Of a DNA stretch of 8,297 nt, positions 1 through 6,727 are shown piece by piece; position 1 is the stretch's first letter; the number at the start of each line of letters is the position of its first letter. The notes beneath the pieces were generated by a model, which saw nothing but the letters and a program-made list of their open reading frames with translations, ran no database searches and was not told where the DNA came from. The stretch covers positions 1 to 8,297 of the forward strand of contig JAJXWE010000044.1 in the NCBI GenBank assembly GCA_021781775.1, given 5' to 3'. Made by a program: the position numbers and the translations under genes. The DNA is from Pseudomonadota bacterium (GTDB lineage Bacteria > Pseudomonadota > Gammaproteobacteria > Steroidobacterales > Steroidobacteraceae).

Positions 1-1539
1 CGAGCCATGGGGCTGAAGCCCATGCCGCTCGGCCTGGATTTGAGCGGTGGGCTGGACCTGCTCTACCAGGTCGACATCCAGAGCGCCGTGCGGCAGATCC
101 TGCAGACCTATACACAGGACGCCTCCCGGGCGCTCGCGGAGGCGAAGGTTCCGGTGACGAGCATCGGTACCGTCGCCCTCGACGGGGGTGCGCTGCCGAA
201 TACCATCCAGATCGCGCTCGGGCCCAACGCGGATCTGGCGGTCGCCGAGCGCGTGCTCACCGATCCGCTGCGCGGGCTGACCATCACCACGAGCAACGGC
301 CCGAACGGCCCGGTCATCCAGGCCACCATGCCGGCCGCGAAGATCCTCGAGCGCGAGAACTACGCGATCGAGCAGAACATCTCCATCCTGCGCAACCGCG
401 TCAACCAGCTCGGCGTGTCCGAGCCCAAGGTGGAGCGGCAGGGCAACGACCGCATCGACGTGCAGCTGCCCGGCATCCAGAACATGGCCGAGGTCAAACA
501 CCTGCTCGGCCAGACCGCAACGCTGGAGTTCCATCTGAACGACGTCGGCAACAGCGCCTACGAGGCCCAGCAGTCGGGCAACGTGCCGCTCGGCGACAAG
601 CTCTATACGAACACCTGGAACGGCCTGCCGATACTGCTGAAGCGCGAGGTGATCGCCACGGGCGACCAGCTGACCAATGCCACGGTGGGCGAGAGCCCGC
701 AGGGGCCGGCGGTCAACGTGACCCTCGACAGCCGTGCCGGGGAGAACATGCTGCGCACCACCAAGTCCAACGTCGGCAAGCCGATGGGCGTGGTGCTGAT
801 CACCAAGCACACCGAGACCCACGAGGAGAGCGGCAAGCAGGTGACGCAGCAGGTGACCACGGAGAAGGTCATCAACGACGCGACCATCGACGGGGTGTTC
901 TCCGACCGCTTCCAGATCACCGGCCTGACGCTCGGGGAGGCCCAGGACCTCGCTCTGCTGCTGCGCTCGGGCTCGTTCGTCACGCCCATCAGTCTGGTGT
1001 CCGAGAACGTCATCGGGCCGAGCCTCGGCGCGGCGAACATCCGCATGGGTATCATGGCGCTGGTGATCGGCATGGCCGGCGTGCTGCTGTTCATGGCTGT
1101 TTACTACAAGATCTTCGGCCTGGTCGCCGACGCGGTGCTGGTCGCGAACGTGGTATTGCTGACGGCGCTGCTGTCGATGATGCATGCCTCGCTGTCGCTG
1201 CCGGGTATCGCCGGCATCATCCTCACGGTGGGCATCGCGGTCGACGCTAACGTGCTGATCTACGAGCGTATCCGGGAGGAACTGCGCAAGGGCGTCTCGC
1301 CCCAGGCAGCGATCCGCGCCGGCTTCGAGAAGGCGTTCTCGGCCATCGCCGACTCCAATGTCACGACCGCGATCGCCGGGCTGGTGCTGTGGATCTTCGG
1401 AACCGGCGCGATCCGCGGCTTCGCGGTGGTGCTGACCCTCGGCATCGTGACCTCGATGTTCACCTCGCTGATGGGCAGTCGCGCAGTGGTGACGCTCATG
1501 TACGGCGGGCGGCGCAAGATCGCCCGGCTGCACATCTAG
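1..1539 (+). CDS. secD: Protein translocase subunit SecD (5' truncated)
   Basis: SecD forms, with SecF and YajC, the membrane complex that uses the proton gradient to help pull proteins out of the SecYEG channel on the periplasmic side. The frame is open from base 1, so the true start, first membrane segment and roughly 100 residues are missing compared with the usual 600-plus residues of proteobacterial SecD; the ATG at 7 is internal. The visible part starts in the conserved LGLDLSGG segment, continues through the periplasmic P1 region, and ends with five membrane segments (residues about 345-505 counted from the Met at base 7). The GIAVDANVLIYERIREE motif is intact, with Asp413 at the position of the proton-relay aspartate of SecD. 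It stops with TAG 10 bp before secF. Identity is very secure; only the 5' end is missing. Confidence 0.97.
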   Translation, partial: RAMGLKPMPLGLDLSGGLDLLYQVDIQSAVRQILQTYTQDASRALAEAKVPVTSIGTVALDGGALPNTIQIALGPNADLAVAERVLTDPLRGLTITTSNGPNGPVIQATMPAAKILERENYAIEQNISILRNRVNQLGVSEPKVERQGNDRIDVQLPGIQNMAEVKHLLGQTATLEFHLNDVGNSAYEAQQSGNVPLGDKLYTNTWNGLPILLKREVIATGDQLTNATVGESPQGPAVNVTLDSRAGENMLRTTKSNVGKPMGVVLITKHTETHEESGKQVTQQVTTEKVINDATIDGVFSDRFQITGLTLGEAQDLALLLRSGSFVTPISLVSENVIGPSLGAANIRMGIMALVIGMAGVLLFMAVYYKIFGLVADAVLVANVVLLTALLSMMHASLSLPGIAGIILTVGIAVDANVLIYERIREELRKGVSPQAAIRAGFEKAFSAIADSNVTTAIAGLVLWIFGTGAIRGFAVVLTLGIVTSMFTSLMGSRAVVTLMYGGRRKIARLHI

Positions 1540-1545
1540 GGGACC
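1538..1545 (+). promoter_or_regulatory. Ribosome binding site of secF
   Basis: The sequence AGGGGA overlaps the secD stop codon and lies about six bases before a GTG codon at 1550. It supports GTG as the secF start and suggests that secF translation follows secD on the same message. Confidence 0.6.
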
Positions 1546-1549
1546 GCAC

Positions 1550-2485
1550 GTGGAATTTTTCAGCCATCAAACCAACTTCCAGTTCATGGCCACACGCAAG
1601 GTGTGGTTTGGACTGTCCATCGTGCTGATGATCGCCTCGCTCGCGCTGCTCGTCTCGCGCGGCCTGAATCTCGCCATCGATTTCACCGGCGGCGTCACGG
1701 TGCAGGCGGCGTTCCCGGCTTCGGCTGACCTGGTGGCCGTGCGCGAACGCGTCGCCGCGGCCGGCTTCAAGGACGCGGTGGTTGAATACGTCGGCTCCTC
1801 GCGGGCCATTGCCGTGCGTTTGCCACCGGAGCTGCATCAGACCTCCACGCAGCTGCGCTCGCGCATCGAGACTGCGCTGAAGCAGGTTAGCCCCGGCGCG
1901 ACGGTCCAGTCGCTCTCAGTGGTCGGTCCGCAGGTCGGTTCGCAGCTGAAGACCAGCGCGATGTGGGCGCTCGGGTTCACGCTGTTGTTCATCTTCCTCT
2001 ACATCGCCTGGCGCTTTCACACCTGGCGGTTGTCCCTCGGCGCCATTCTCGCCGTGCTGCACGACCCGATCCTGGTGCTCGGGTTCTTCGCCCTCACGCA
2101 GATTTCCTTCGATCTGAACGTGGTGGCGGCCGTGCTGGCGGTGATCGGCTACTCGCTGAACGACACGGTGGTGGTGTTCGATCGAATCCGCGAGCGTTTC
2201 GAGGGCAACCGGCGGCTCGCGGCCAACGTGGTGCTCGATCAGGCGATCAACCAGACGCTGTCGCGAACCATCATGACCAAGGTGGTCACCTCCATCGTGG
2301 TGGTCGCGCTGCTGCTGCTCGGGGGGCCGGTGCTGCGCGGCTTCTCGGCGGCGCTGCTGATCGGCATCCTGGCGGGCACGTACTCCTCGATCTACATCTC
2401 CAGCGCCATCGCGCTGCAGTGCGGCCTGACGGCCGAGCATATCTTTCCGACCGCCCGCAAGGCGGCGGCCGACCAGCTGCCCTGA
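1550..2485 (+). CDS. secF: Protein translocase subunit SecF
   Basis: SecF is the partner of SecD in the accessory Sec complex driven by the proton gradient. The 311 residues match the usual bacterial SecF length. A short cytoplasmic start is followed by a first membrane segment (about 18-36), the family motif IDFTGG (about 43-48), a periplasmic P4 region (about 50-135), and five further membrane segments from about residue 138. The motif NDTVVVFDRIRE is present, with Asp205 at the position equivalent to the functional aspartate of SecF. The start is GTG, chosen because the Shine-Dalgarno sits just before it and because it gives the standard amino end (MEFF...). The gene follows secD by 10 bp and precedes suhB by 7 bp, so it is probably cotranscribed with both. 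Confidence 0.97.
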   Translation: MEFFSHQTNFQFMATRKVWFGLSIVLMIASLALLVSRGLNLAIDFTGGVTVQAAFPASADLVAVRERVAAAGFKDAVVEYVGSSRAIAVRLPPELHQTSTQLRSRIETALKQVSPGATVQSLSVVGPQVGSQLKTSAMWALGFTLLFIFLYIAWRFHTWRLSLGAILAVLHDPILVLGFFALTQISFDLNVVAAVLAVIGYSLNDTVVVFDRIRERFEGNRRLAANVVLDQAINQTLSRTIMTKVVTSIVVVALLLLGGPVLRGFSAALLIGILAGTYSSIYISSAIALQCGLTAEHIFPTARKAAADQLP

Positions 2486-2492
2486 GGGCTCG

Positions 2493-3299
2493 ATGGCCGC
2501 TCACGCGCTGCTGAACATCGCGGTCCGCGCCGCGCGTCGGGCCGGCGAGGTGATCGTGCGCAGCATGAACAACCTCGAGTCGCTGAAGGTCACGGCGAAG
2601 GGCCGCAACGACTTCGTCTCCGAGGTTGATCGGGCGGCCGAGGCGCAGATCGTCGAGATCATTCGCCGGCACTACCCCGATCACGCCATTCTGGCTGAGG
2701 AGGGCGGCGCGCAGGGCGAGCACGAGTTCCGCTGGATCATCGATCCGCTCGATGGGACCACCAACTTCCTGCACGGCTTTCCGGTGTTTGCCGTGTCGAT
2801 CGCCTGCGAGCACAAGGGCCGCCTGGAGCACGCCGTGGTCTATGACCCGATGCGCCAGGAGCTGTTTACGGCCTCGCGTGGCGGCGGCGCACACCTGGAG
2901 AACCGCCGCATGCGGGTAAGCAAGCAGCGCACGCTCGAGGGGGCGCTGATCGGCACGGGTTTCCCGTTTCGGGCCAATGACCGTTATGTCGATGAGTACT
3001 TCGCCATGTTGAAGGCGGCCACCCAGAGCACCGCCGGGGTACGCCGGCCGGGCGCCGCGGCGCTCGACCTGGCTTACGTCGCGGCGGGGCGTCTCGACGG
3101 ATTCTGGGAGATGGGGCTGTCGCCCTGGGACACGGCAGCCGGGACGCTCCTGATCCAGGAGGCCGGCGGGCATATCGGCACGCTGAGTGGTGAGGAGTAC
3201 CGTCAGGGCGGCAATGTTCTGGCCGGCACGCCGCGCGTGTATGCGGCGCTGATCGAGCTGTTTGCTCCGTACCTGCCGCAGGAGCTGCGCTCGCGCTGA
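2493..3299 (+). CDS. suhB: Inositol-1-monophosphatase family protein SuhB
   Basis: This is a magnesium-dependent phosphatase of the inositol monophosphatase family (268 residues, the usual length). In E. coli the homologue SuhB hydrolyses inositol-1-phosphate and also acts as an rRNA transcription antitermination factor; which role dominates here cannot be read from the sequence. The metal site is complete: Glu69 in the AEEGG motif, Asp84 and Asp87 in WIIDPLDGTTNF, and Asp213 in PWDTAAG. The amino-terminal segment with DFVSEVDRAAE (40-50) is also typical. GAGGG directly after the secF stop gives a plausible ribosome site about four bases before the ATG. Only 7 bp separate it from secF, which suggests the end of a secD-secF-suhB unit. 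An assignment to a paralogue such as CysQ is less likely given the length and motifs. Confidence 0.94.
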   Translation: MAAHALLNIAVRAARRAGEVIVRSMNNLESLKVTAKGRNDFVSEVDRAAEAQIVEIIRRHYPDHAILAEEGGAQGEHEFRWIIDPLDGTTNFLHGFPVFAVSIACEHKGRLEHAVVYDPMRQELFTASRGGGAHLENRRMRVSKQRTLEGALIGTGFPFRANDRYVDEYFAMLKAATQSTAGVRRPGAAALDLAYVAAGRLDGFWEMGLSPWDTAAGTLLIQEAGGHIGTLSGEEYRQGGNVLAGTPRVYAALIELFAPYLPQELRSR

Positions 3300-3349
3300 G
3301 CTGCCCGGCCAGGTCGGTGGGCGGGCTCGCAATCGAAAAAGAGCTTGTG

Positions 3350-3355
3350 TAGAGT
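3350..3355 (+). promoter_or_regulatory. Possible -10 element for the permease gene
   Basis: TAGAGT, preceded by TG in the extended -10 position (TGTGTAGAGT), matches the sigma-70 consensus at four of six bases. A -35 at 17 bp spacing (TCGCAA, 3327-3332) is poor. Its predicted start point, about seven bases downstream, would fall at the permease ATG itself, so the message could be leaderless. No good Shine-Dalgarno lies before the ATG. This rests on pattern alone. Confidence 0.25.
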
Positions 3356-3361
3356 CCCGGC

Positions 3362-4840
3362 ATGATAAAGCAGCTCTTTGCAACAAAAACGGTCGCCGAA
3401 ATCGAGGCAGCAGACGCAGCGGATGCAGCGGGTCACCAGCTGAAACGCACGCTCTCGGCCACGGCGCTCACCATGCTCGGTATCGGGGGGATCATCGGTA
3501 CCGGCATTTTCGTCCTGACAGGCGTGGCCGCCGCGCAGTATGCCGGTCCGGCCCTCGTGCTTTCCTTCATCGTGGCGGGTATCGGCTGCGCGTTCGCCGG
3601 ACTGTGCTACGCGGAATTCGCGGCGATGATTCCGGTGTCCGGCAGCGCGTACTCCTACACGTATGCCACGCTCGGCGAGGGACTCGCCTGGTTCATCGGC
3701 TGGAATCTGGTGCTCGAGTACCTGTTCGCCGTGGCAACGGTTTCGGTCGGATGGTCCGGTTATGTCATCCGGCTCCTCGCCGACCTCGGTGTGCACGTGC
3801 CCGGCGCTCTGTCGCACGCGCCGTTCATGCAGGCCGCGCCCGACAGCTTCTCGGTCGCTGCCTCCGGTGCCATCCTCAACGTGCCGGCGGTGCTGATCGT
3901 GCTCGCACTCGCCACGGTCTGTTATATCGGCATCAAGCAGTCGGCGGAATTCAACACCGTCATCGTGACCCTGAAAGTCGCCGTGGTGGTGCTGTTCATC
4001 GTGCTCGGTCTGGGCTTCATCCAGCATGCCAACTGGCATCCGTTTATCCCGCCGGCCACCGGGCTCCCCGGGCAGTACGGCTGGGGCGGGGTGTTTACCG
4101 CCTCAGGGGTGATCTTCTTCGCCTATATCGGCTTTGATGCGATCTCGACGACGGCCCAGGAGGCGAAGAATCCCCAGCGCGACATGCCCATCGGCATCCT
4201 CTCTAGTCTGGTGGTCTGCACCCTGCTGTATGTGGCGGTCTCGGCCGTACTCACCGGCATGGTGAGCTACACGAAGCTCGACGTCGCTGCGCCCCTCGCC
4301 CTGGCGCTGGATACGTACCCACAGCTGCGCTGGTTCCGGTACCCGGTCGACCTGGGCGCGATTCTCGGCATGACCTCGGTGATGCTGGTGATGACCATTG
4401 CCCAGGCGCGCATCTTCTATTCGATGGCCCAGGATGGACTGCTGCCCCCGGTGTTCGGACGGATCCATGCGAAGTTTCGAACGCCGTCGGTCGGCACGGT
4501 CGTCACGGGCATCGCCGCGGCGACGATCGGCGGGCTGTTTCCAGTGGATCTGCTCGGCGAGCTGGTCTCGATCGGCACCCTGATGGCGTTCGTCACGGTG
4601 TGCATCGGGGTGCTGGTGCTGCGCTACACGCGGCCGGATCTCGAGCGGCCCTTCAAGGTGCCGCTGCCCTGGGTGACCTGCACGCTCGGCGCCCTGGTCT
4701 GCGGCTTCATGATCTTCAAGCTGCCCGGGAGCACCTGGGTGCGGTTGGTCGTGTGGACCGCGATCGGGGTGATCGTGTATGCGTTCTACGGCTATCGGCA
4801 CAGCAAGCTGCGCACGCAGGTCAGCCGGCCGGCGGCCTGA
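3362..4840 (+). CDS. APC-family amino acid permease (cationic amino acid transporter-like)
   Basis: A 492-residue integral membrane protein of the amino acid-polyamine-organocation superfamily, close in pattern to the cationic amino acid transporter group (bacterial YfnA/YhdG type). It probably moves amino acids across the inner membrane by proton symport or exchange; the substrate cannot be read from sequence. The first membrane helix carries GIGGIIGTGIF (40-50), the unwound substrate-binding stretch of the superfamily. A second signature, GFDAISTTAQEAKNPQRD (257-274), is typical of the CAT group. I count about 12 hydrophobic segments. The cytoplasmic amino end holds an alanine/aspartate-rich stretch (about 15-24) encoded by short GCAGCGG-like repeats. 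The ATG at 3362 is the first usable start but has no convincing ribosome site. It lies between suhB and trmJ, genes that often adjoin in gammaproteobacteria, so it may be a lineage-specific insertion. Its base composition resembles its neighbours. Confidence 0.9.
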   Translation: MIKQLFATKTVAEIEAADAADAAGHQLKRTLSATALTMLGIGGIIGTGIFVLTGVAAAQYAGPALVLSFIVAGIGCAFAGLCYAEFAAMIPVSGSAYSYTYATLGEGLAWFIGWNLVLEYLFAVATVSVGWSGYVIRLLADLGVHVPGALSHAPFMQAAPDSFSVAASGAILNVPAVLIVLALATVCYIGIKQSAEFNTVIVTLKVAVVVLFIVLGLGFIQHANWHPFIPPATGLPGQYGWGGVFTASGVIFFAYIGFDAISTTAQEAKNPQRDMPIGILSSLVVCTLLYVAVSAVLTGMVSYTKLDVAAPLALALDTYPQLRWFRYPVDLGAILGMTSVMLVMTIAQARIFYSMAQDGLLPPVFGRIHAKFRTPSVGTVVTGIAAATIGGLFPVDLLGELVSIGTLMAFVTVCIGVLVLRYTRPDLERPFKVPLPWVTCTLGALVCGFMIFKLPGSTWVRLVVWTAIGVIVYAFYGYRHSKLRTQVSRPAA

Positions 4841-4846
4841 GCGCAC

Positions 4847-4870
4847 GCGCATCCCGGTAGTGGGACGCGC
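4847..4870 (+). repeat. Inverted repeat (hairpin) between permease and trmJ
   Basis: GCGC-A-TCCC and GGGA-C-GCGC flank the six-base loop GGTAGT, giving a nine-position stem with one A/C mismatch. It starts six bases after the permease stop codon. There is no T run after it, so it is not a classical intrinsic terminator; it could protect the permease message end, weakly stop transcription, or be chance in GC-rich DNA. Confidence 0.4.
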
Positions 4871-4873
4871 CGG

Positions 4874-4886
4874 GCGCACCGTGCGC
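4874..4886 (+). repeat. Short palindrome GCGCAC-C-GTGCGC before trmJ
   Basis: A perfect six-base inverted repeat around one central base, 19 bp before the trmJ start. It could form a small second hairpin next to the one at 4847-4870 or be a binding site for a dimeric regulator. Nothing else in the sequence decides between these and chance. Confidence 0.3.
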
Positions 4887-4905
4887 ACAGGGGCAGGCTG
4901 AATTC

Positions 4906-5640
4906 ATGGATCGATCCGCCATCCGCGTCGTGCTGGTCGAGCCCTCGCATCCCGGCAACATCGGGGCGGTGGCGCGGGCCATGAAGAACATGGGGCTCGA
5001 GCAGCTGGTGCTGGTCGGGCCGCGCCAGTTCCCGGACGCGGAAGCCACCGCCCGCGCCTCGGGGGCGGATGACGTGCTCGCGCGCGCGCAGGTGTTCGCG
5101 ACGCTGCCGGAGGCGCTCGCGGATTGCGGGTTCGTCGCGGCCACCACCTCGCGCGAGCGCGATCAATATTTCCGGGTCGCCGACGTGCGCGAGGCGGCCG
5201 GGCGCCTGGTGAGCGAGGCCGCCCGCGGTCCGGTGGCGATGCTGTTCGGCTCCGAGCGGGCGGGCTTGACCAACGAGCAGCTCAAGGCCGCGCACCTGCT
5301 GGTGCGTATTCCGGCGAGCCCCGCCTATCCCTCGCTCAATTTGGCCATGGCCGTGCAGATCGTCGCCTATGAGCTGTTCCGGGCGGACGGTGTGGTCGTC
5401 GAGCCCGCTCCGGCGGCGGGTCCGCTCGCCGATCCAGCGGAGCTCGAGCGCCTGTACACGCATTTCGCGCAGGTGTTGGAGGAGGTCGACTTCCGCGACC
5501 GCACTCAGAGCGGCACGCACTTGATGGCACGCATCCGCCGCTTCCTGCAGCGCGCGGAGCTCGATCACAACGAGGTCAATATCCTGCGCGGCTTCCTTAC
5601 CGCGGTGCAGCGGCGTCGGCGGCGTGCCGGGGAGTCCTGA
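4906..5640 (+). CDS. trmJ: tRNA (cytidine/uridine-2'-O-)-methyltransferase TrmJ
   Basis: TrmJ is a SPOUT-class enzyme that methylates the 2'-oxygen of the nucleotide at position 32 in the anticodon loop of several tRNAs, using S-adenosylmethionine, as a cytoplasmic dimer. The 244 residues match the E. coli protein closely in length. The amino end has VLVEPSHPGNIGAVARAMK (9-27), including the conserved NIGA..RAMKNMGL pattern. The knotted cofactor site is marked by LFGSERAGL (Glu117) and by PSLNLAMAVQ (Asn145), and the carboxy-terminal region has a helical extension (about 185-244) usual in this subfamily. The ATG at 4906 follows AGGGGCAGG (4889-4897), a fair ribosome site. The stop lies only 16 bp from the stop of the convergent doxDA gene. 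A general TrmH/SpoU assignment is the fallback, but the motifs favour TrmJ. Confidence 0.92.
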   Translation: MDRSAIRVVLVEPSHPGNIGAVARAMKNMGLEQLVLVGPRQFPDAEATARASGADDVLARAQVFATLPEALADCGFVAATTSRERDQYFRVADVREAAGRLVSEAARGPVAMLFGSERAGLTNEQLKAAHLLVRIPASPAYPSLNLAMAVQIVAYELFRADGVVVEPAPAAGPLADPAELERLYTHFAQVLEEVDFRDRTQSGTHLMARIRRFLQRAELDHNEVNILRGFLTAVQRRRRRAGES

Positions 5641-5656
5641 GTCCCTGCGCTGCCGC

Positions 5657-6727
5657 TCAGGGTGCGAGAGTCAGCGCCAGCGTGAAGGCGTGCCCGTTGA
5701 CCGTGTGCAGCACCAGAGTGTAGCGGCGGCCGGGCACGAGTTGCAGACTCGCCTGCGCCGGTGGCAGCGTGATGCGTGCACGGGCGCCCATCTTGGCGGC
5801 GATGCCGGCATATCCGGGGCCGAAGCGGTTGTAGGCATACACGTTGTCGAAGGCGCTCGCCGGCAGCGCCGCAAGTGCTGCGCCGTCCCAGTGTTCGATC
5901 GCAGCGCCCCCGGGACCTAGCAGGTCCGCGCGTACCACGTTTGCCGGGGCCGCAGGCGTGCCGGCGTCCAGGTAAGCCGTGAAGCGCACGCGGCCGTCCG
6001 GGCCGAGGCGGCCGGCGGAGAGACTGATGTGGTGCGTCGCGGGGCTCACCGGTCCGCCATGAAACGGTGTCAACACCGAGCCGCGGTAGTAGTTGTAGGT
6101 CAGTACCACAAACAGCACGGTCGCCGCGGCGCTCACCAGGCTCCAACGCCGCAGCCGTGCGGCGGGCCATGGGGCGCTGCCCAGCCACTGGAACCAGCCC
6201 GCCGTGGCGAGCTGCGGGCGTCGCTTCAGCAGCCAGGCGTCGATCGACACGGCCCCGGCGCCGGCCAGCCACAGCGCGACACCCATGCCGAAATTGGCCG
6301 AGGCCATCGTCCACTCGTCGATGCAGGTGGCGCCCTGCCACCCGAACAACAGCATCAGCACGACGCTCAGGCCAATCGAGACCAGGGCCGAGAGCCGGGT
6401 CATGAACCCGGCGAGCAGGAACAGGCCGAAGATCAGCTCCACGGCGCTGAACAGGATCACCCCGGCGTACAGCAGCGCAAAGTGGCGCAGCATGTAATCG
6501 ACGACGTGGCTCATGCCGAGAATCGCCCCCGGCATGGCCGACTGGAACTTGTTGGCCATCCAGCTGTGCGCGTGGGGATCGAGCTTGGCGGGCGCGTAGA
6601 TGAAGCGGCGGCTGCCGCCACCCCAGTAGATCCAGCCCTGCACGAAGCGCACCGCCAGCAGTGCGAACCCCAGCTGGCGCGCGCTGCGGGATGCCTCCAC
6701 GCTCTGCGCACCGGCAGCCGCGGTCAC
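5657..6727 (-). CDS. doxDA: Thiosulfate:quinone oxidoreductase, fused DoxD-DoxA
   Basis: DoxDA-type enzymes sit in the cytoplasmic membrane, oxidise thiosulfate to tetrathionate on the outer face and give the electrons to quinone. In Acidianus the DoxD and DoxA subunits are separate; in Acidithiobacillus and here they are fused in one chain (356 residues). The amino part (about 17-170) is the DoxD domain with four hydrophobic segments (about 19-37, 84-107, 112-130, 143-163), the segment YWGGGSRRFIYAPAKLDP (34-51) and GWQGATCIDEWTMAS (129-143), whose Cys135 is the only cysteine in the protein. A fifth membrane segment (about 196-213) leads into the DoxA domain (about 214-356), predicted outside the membrane. 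The start is GTG at 6727, overlapping the stop of the upstream gene as GTGA, with a strong ribosome site before it. It is the last gene of the minus-strand unit. Quinone and thiosulfate use is inferred from the family. Confidence 0.88.
   Translation of the reverse strand: MTAAAGAQSVEASRSARQLGFALLAVRFVQGWIYWGGGSRRFIYAPAKLDPHAHSWMANKFQSAMPGAILGMSHVVDYMLRHFALLYAGVILFSAVELIFGLFLLAGFMTRLSALVSIGLSVVLMLLFGWQGATCIDEWTMASANFGMGVALWLAGAGAVSIDAWLLKRRPQLATAGWFQWLGSAPWPAARLRRWSLVSAAATVLFVVLTYNYYRGSVLTPFHGGPVSPATHHISLSAGRLGPDGRVRFTAYLDAGTPAAPANVVRADLLGPGGAAIEHWDGAALAALPASAFDNVYAYNRFGPGYAGIAAKMGARARITLPPAQASLQLVPGRRYTLVLHTVNGHAFTLALTLAP

Noticed and set aside
7..9. ATG at base 7 as the true secD start
   Set aside because: The frame stays open to base 1 and the following LGLDLSGG motif normally lies roughly 100 residues into SecD, after the first membrane segment.
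3303..3326. Inverted repeat GCCCG...CGGGC after the suhB stop as an intrinsic terminator
   Set aside because: The stem is short (five pairs plus two after a mismatch) and no T run follows on the plus strand; it could be chance.
2286..3386. A 366-codon open frame on the minus strand opposite secF and suhB
   Set aside because: It lies opposite well supported genes, its translation is rich in Arg, Ala and Gly without recognisable motifs, and such frames are expected in high-GC DNA.
3203..4039. A 278-codon minus-strand frame opposite the permease gene, and a similar one at 4103-4888
   Set aside because: Composition is His-, Arg- and Asp-rich as expected from antisense of membrane-protein codons, with no domain pattern.
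5647..5677. GCGCTG...CAGCGC inverted repeat at the trmJ/doxDA junction as a two-way terminator
   Set aside because: Only six pairs with a 19-base loop, reaching into the doxDA coding end, and no T run on either strand.
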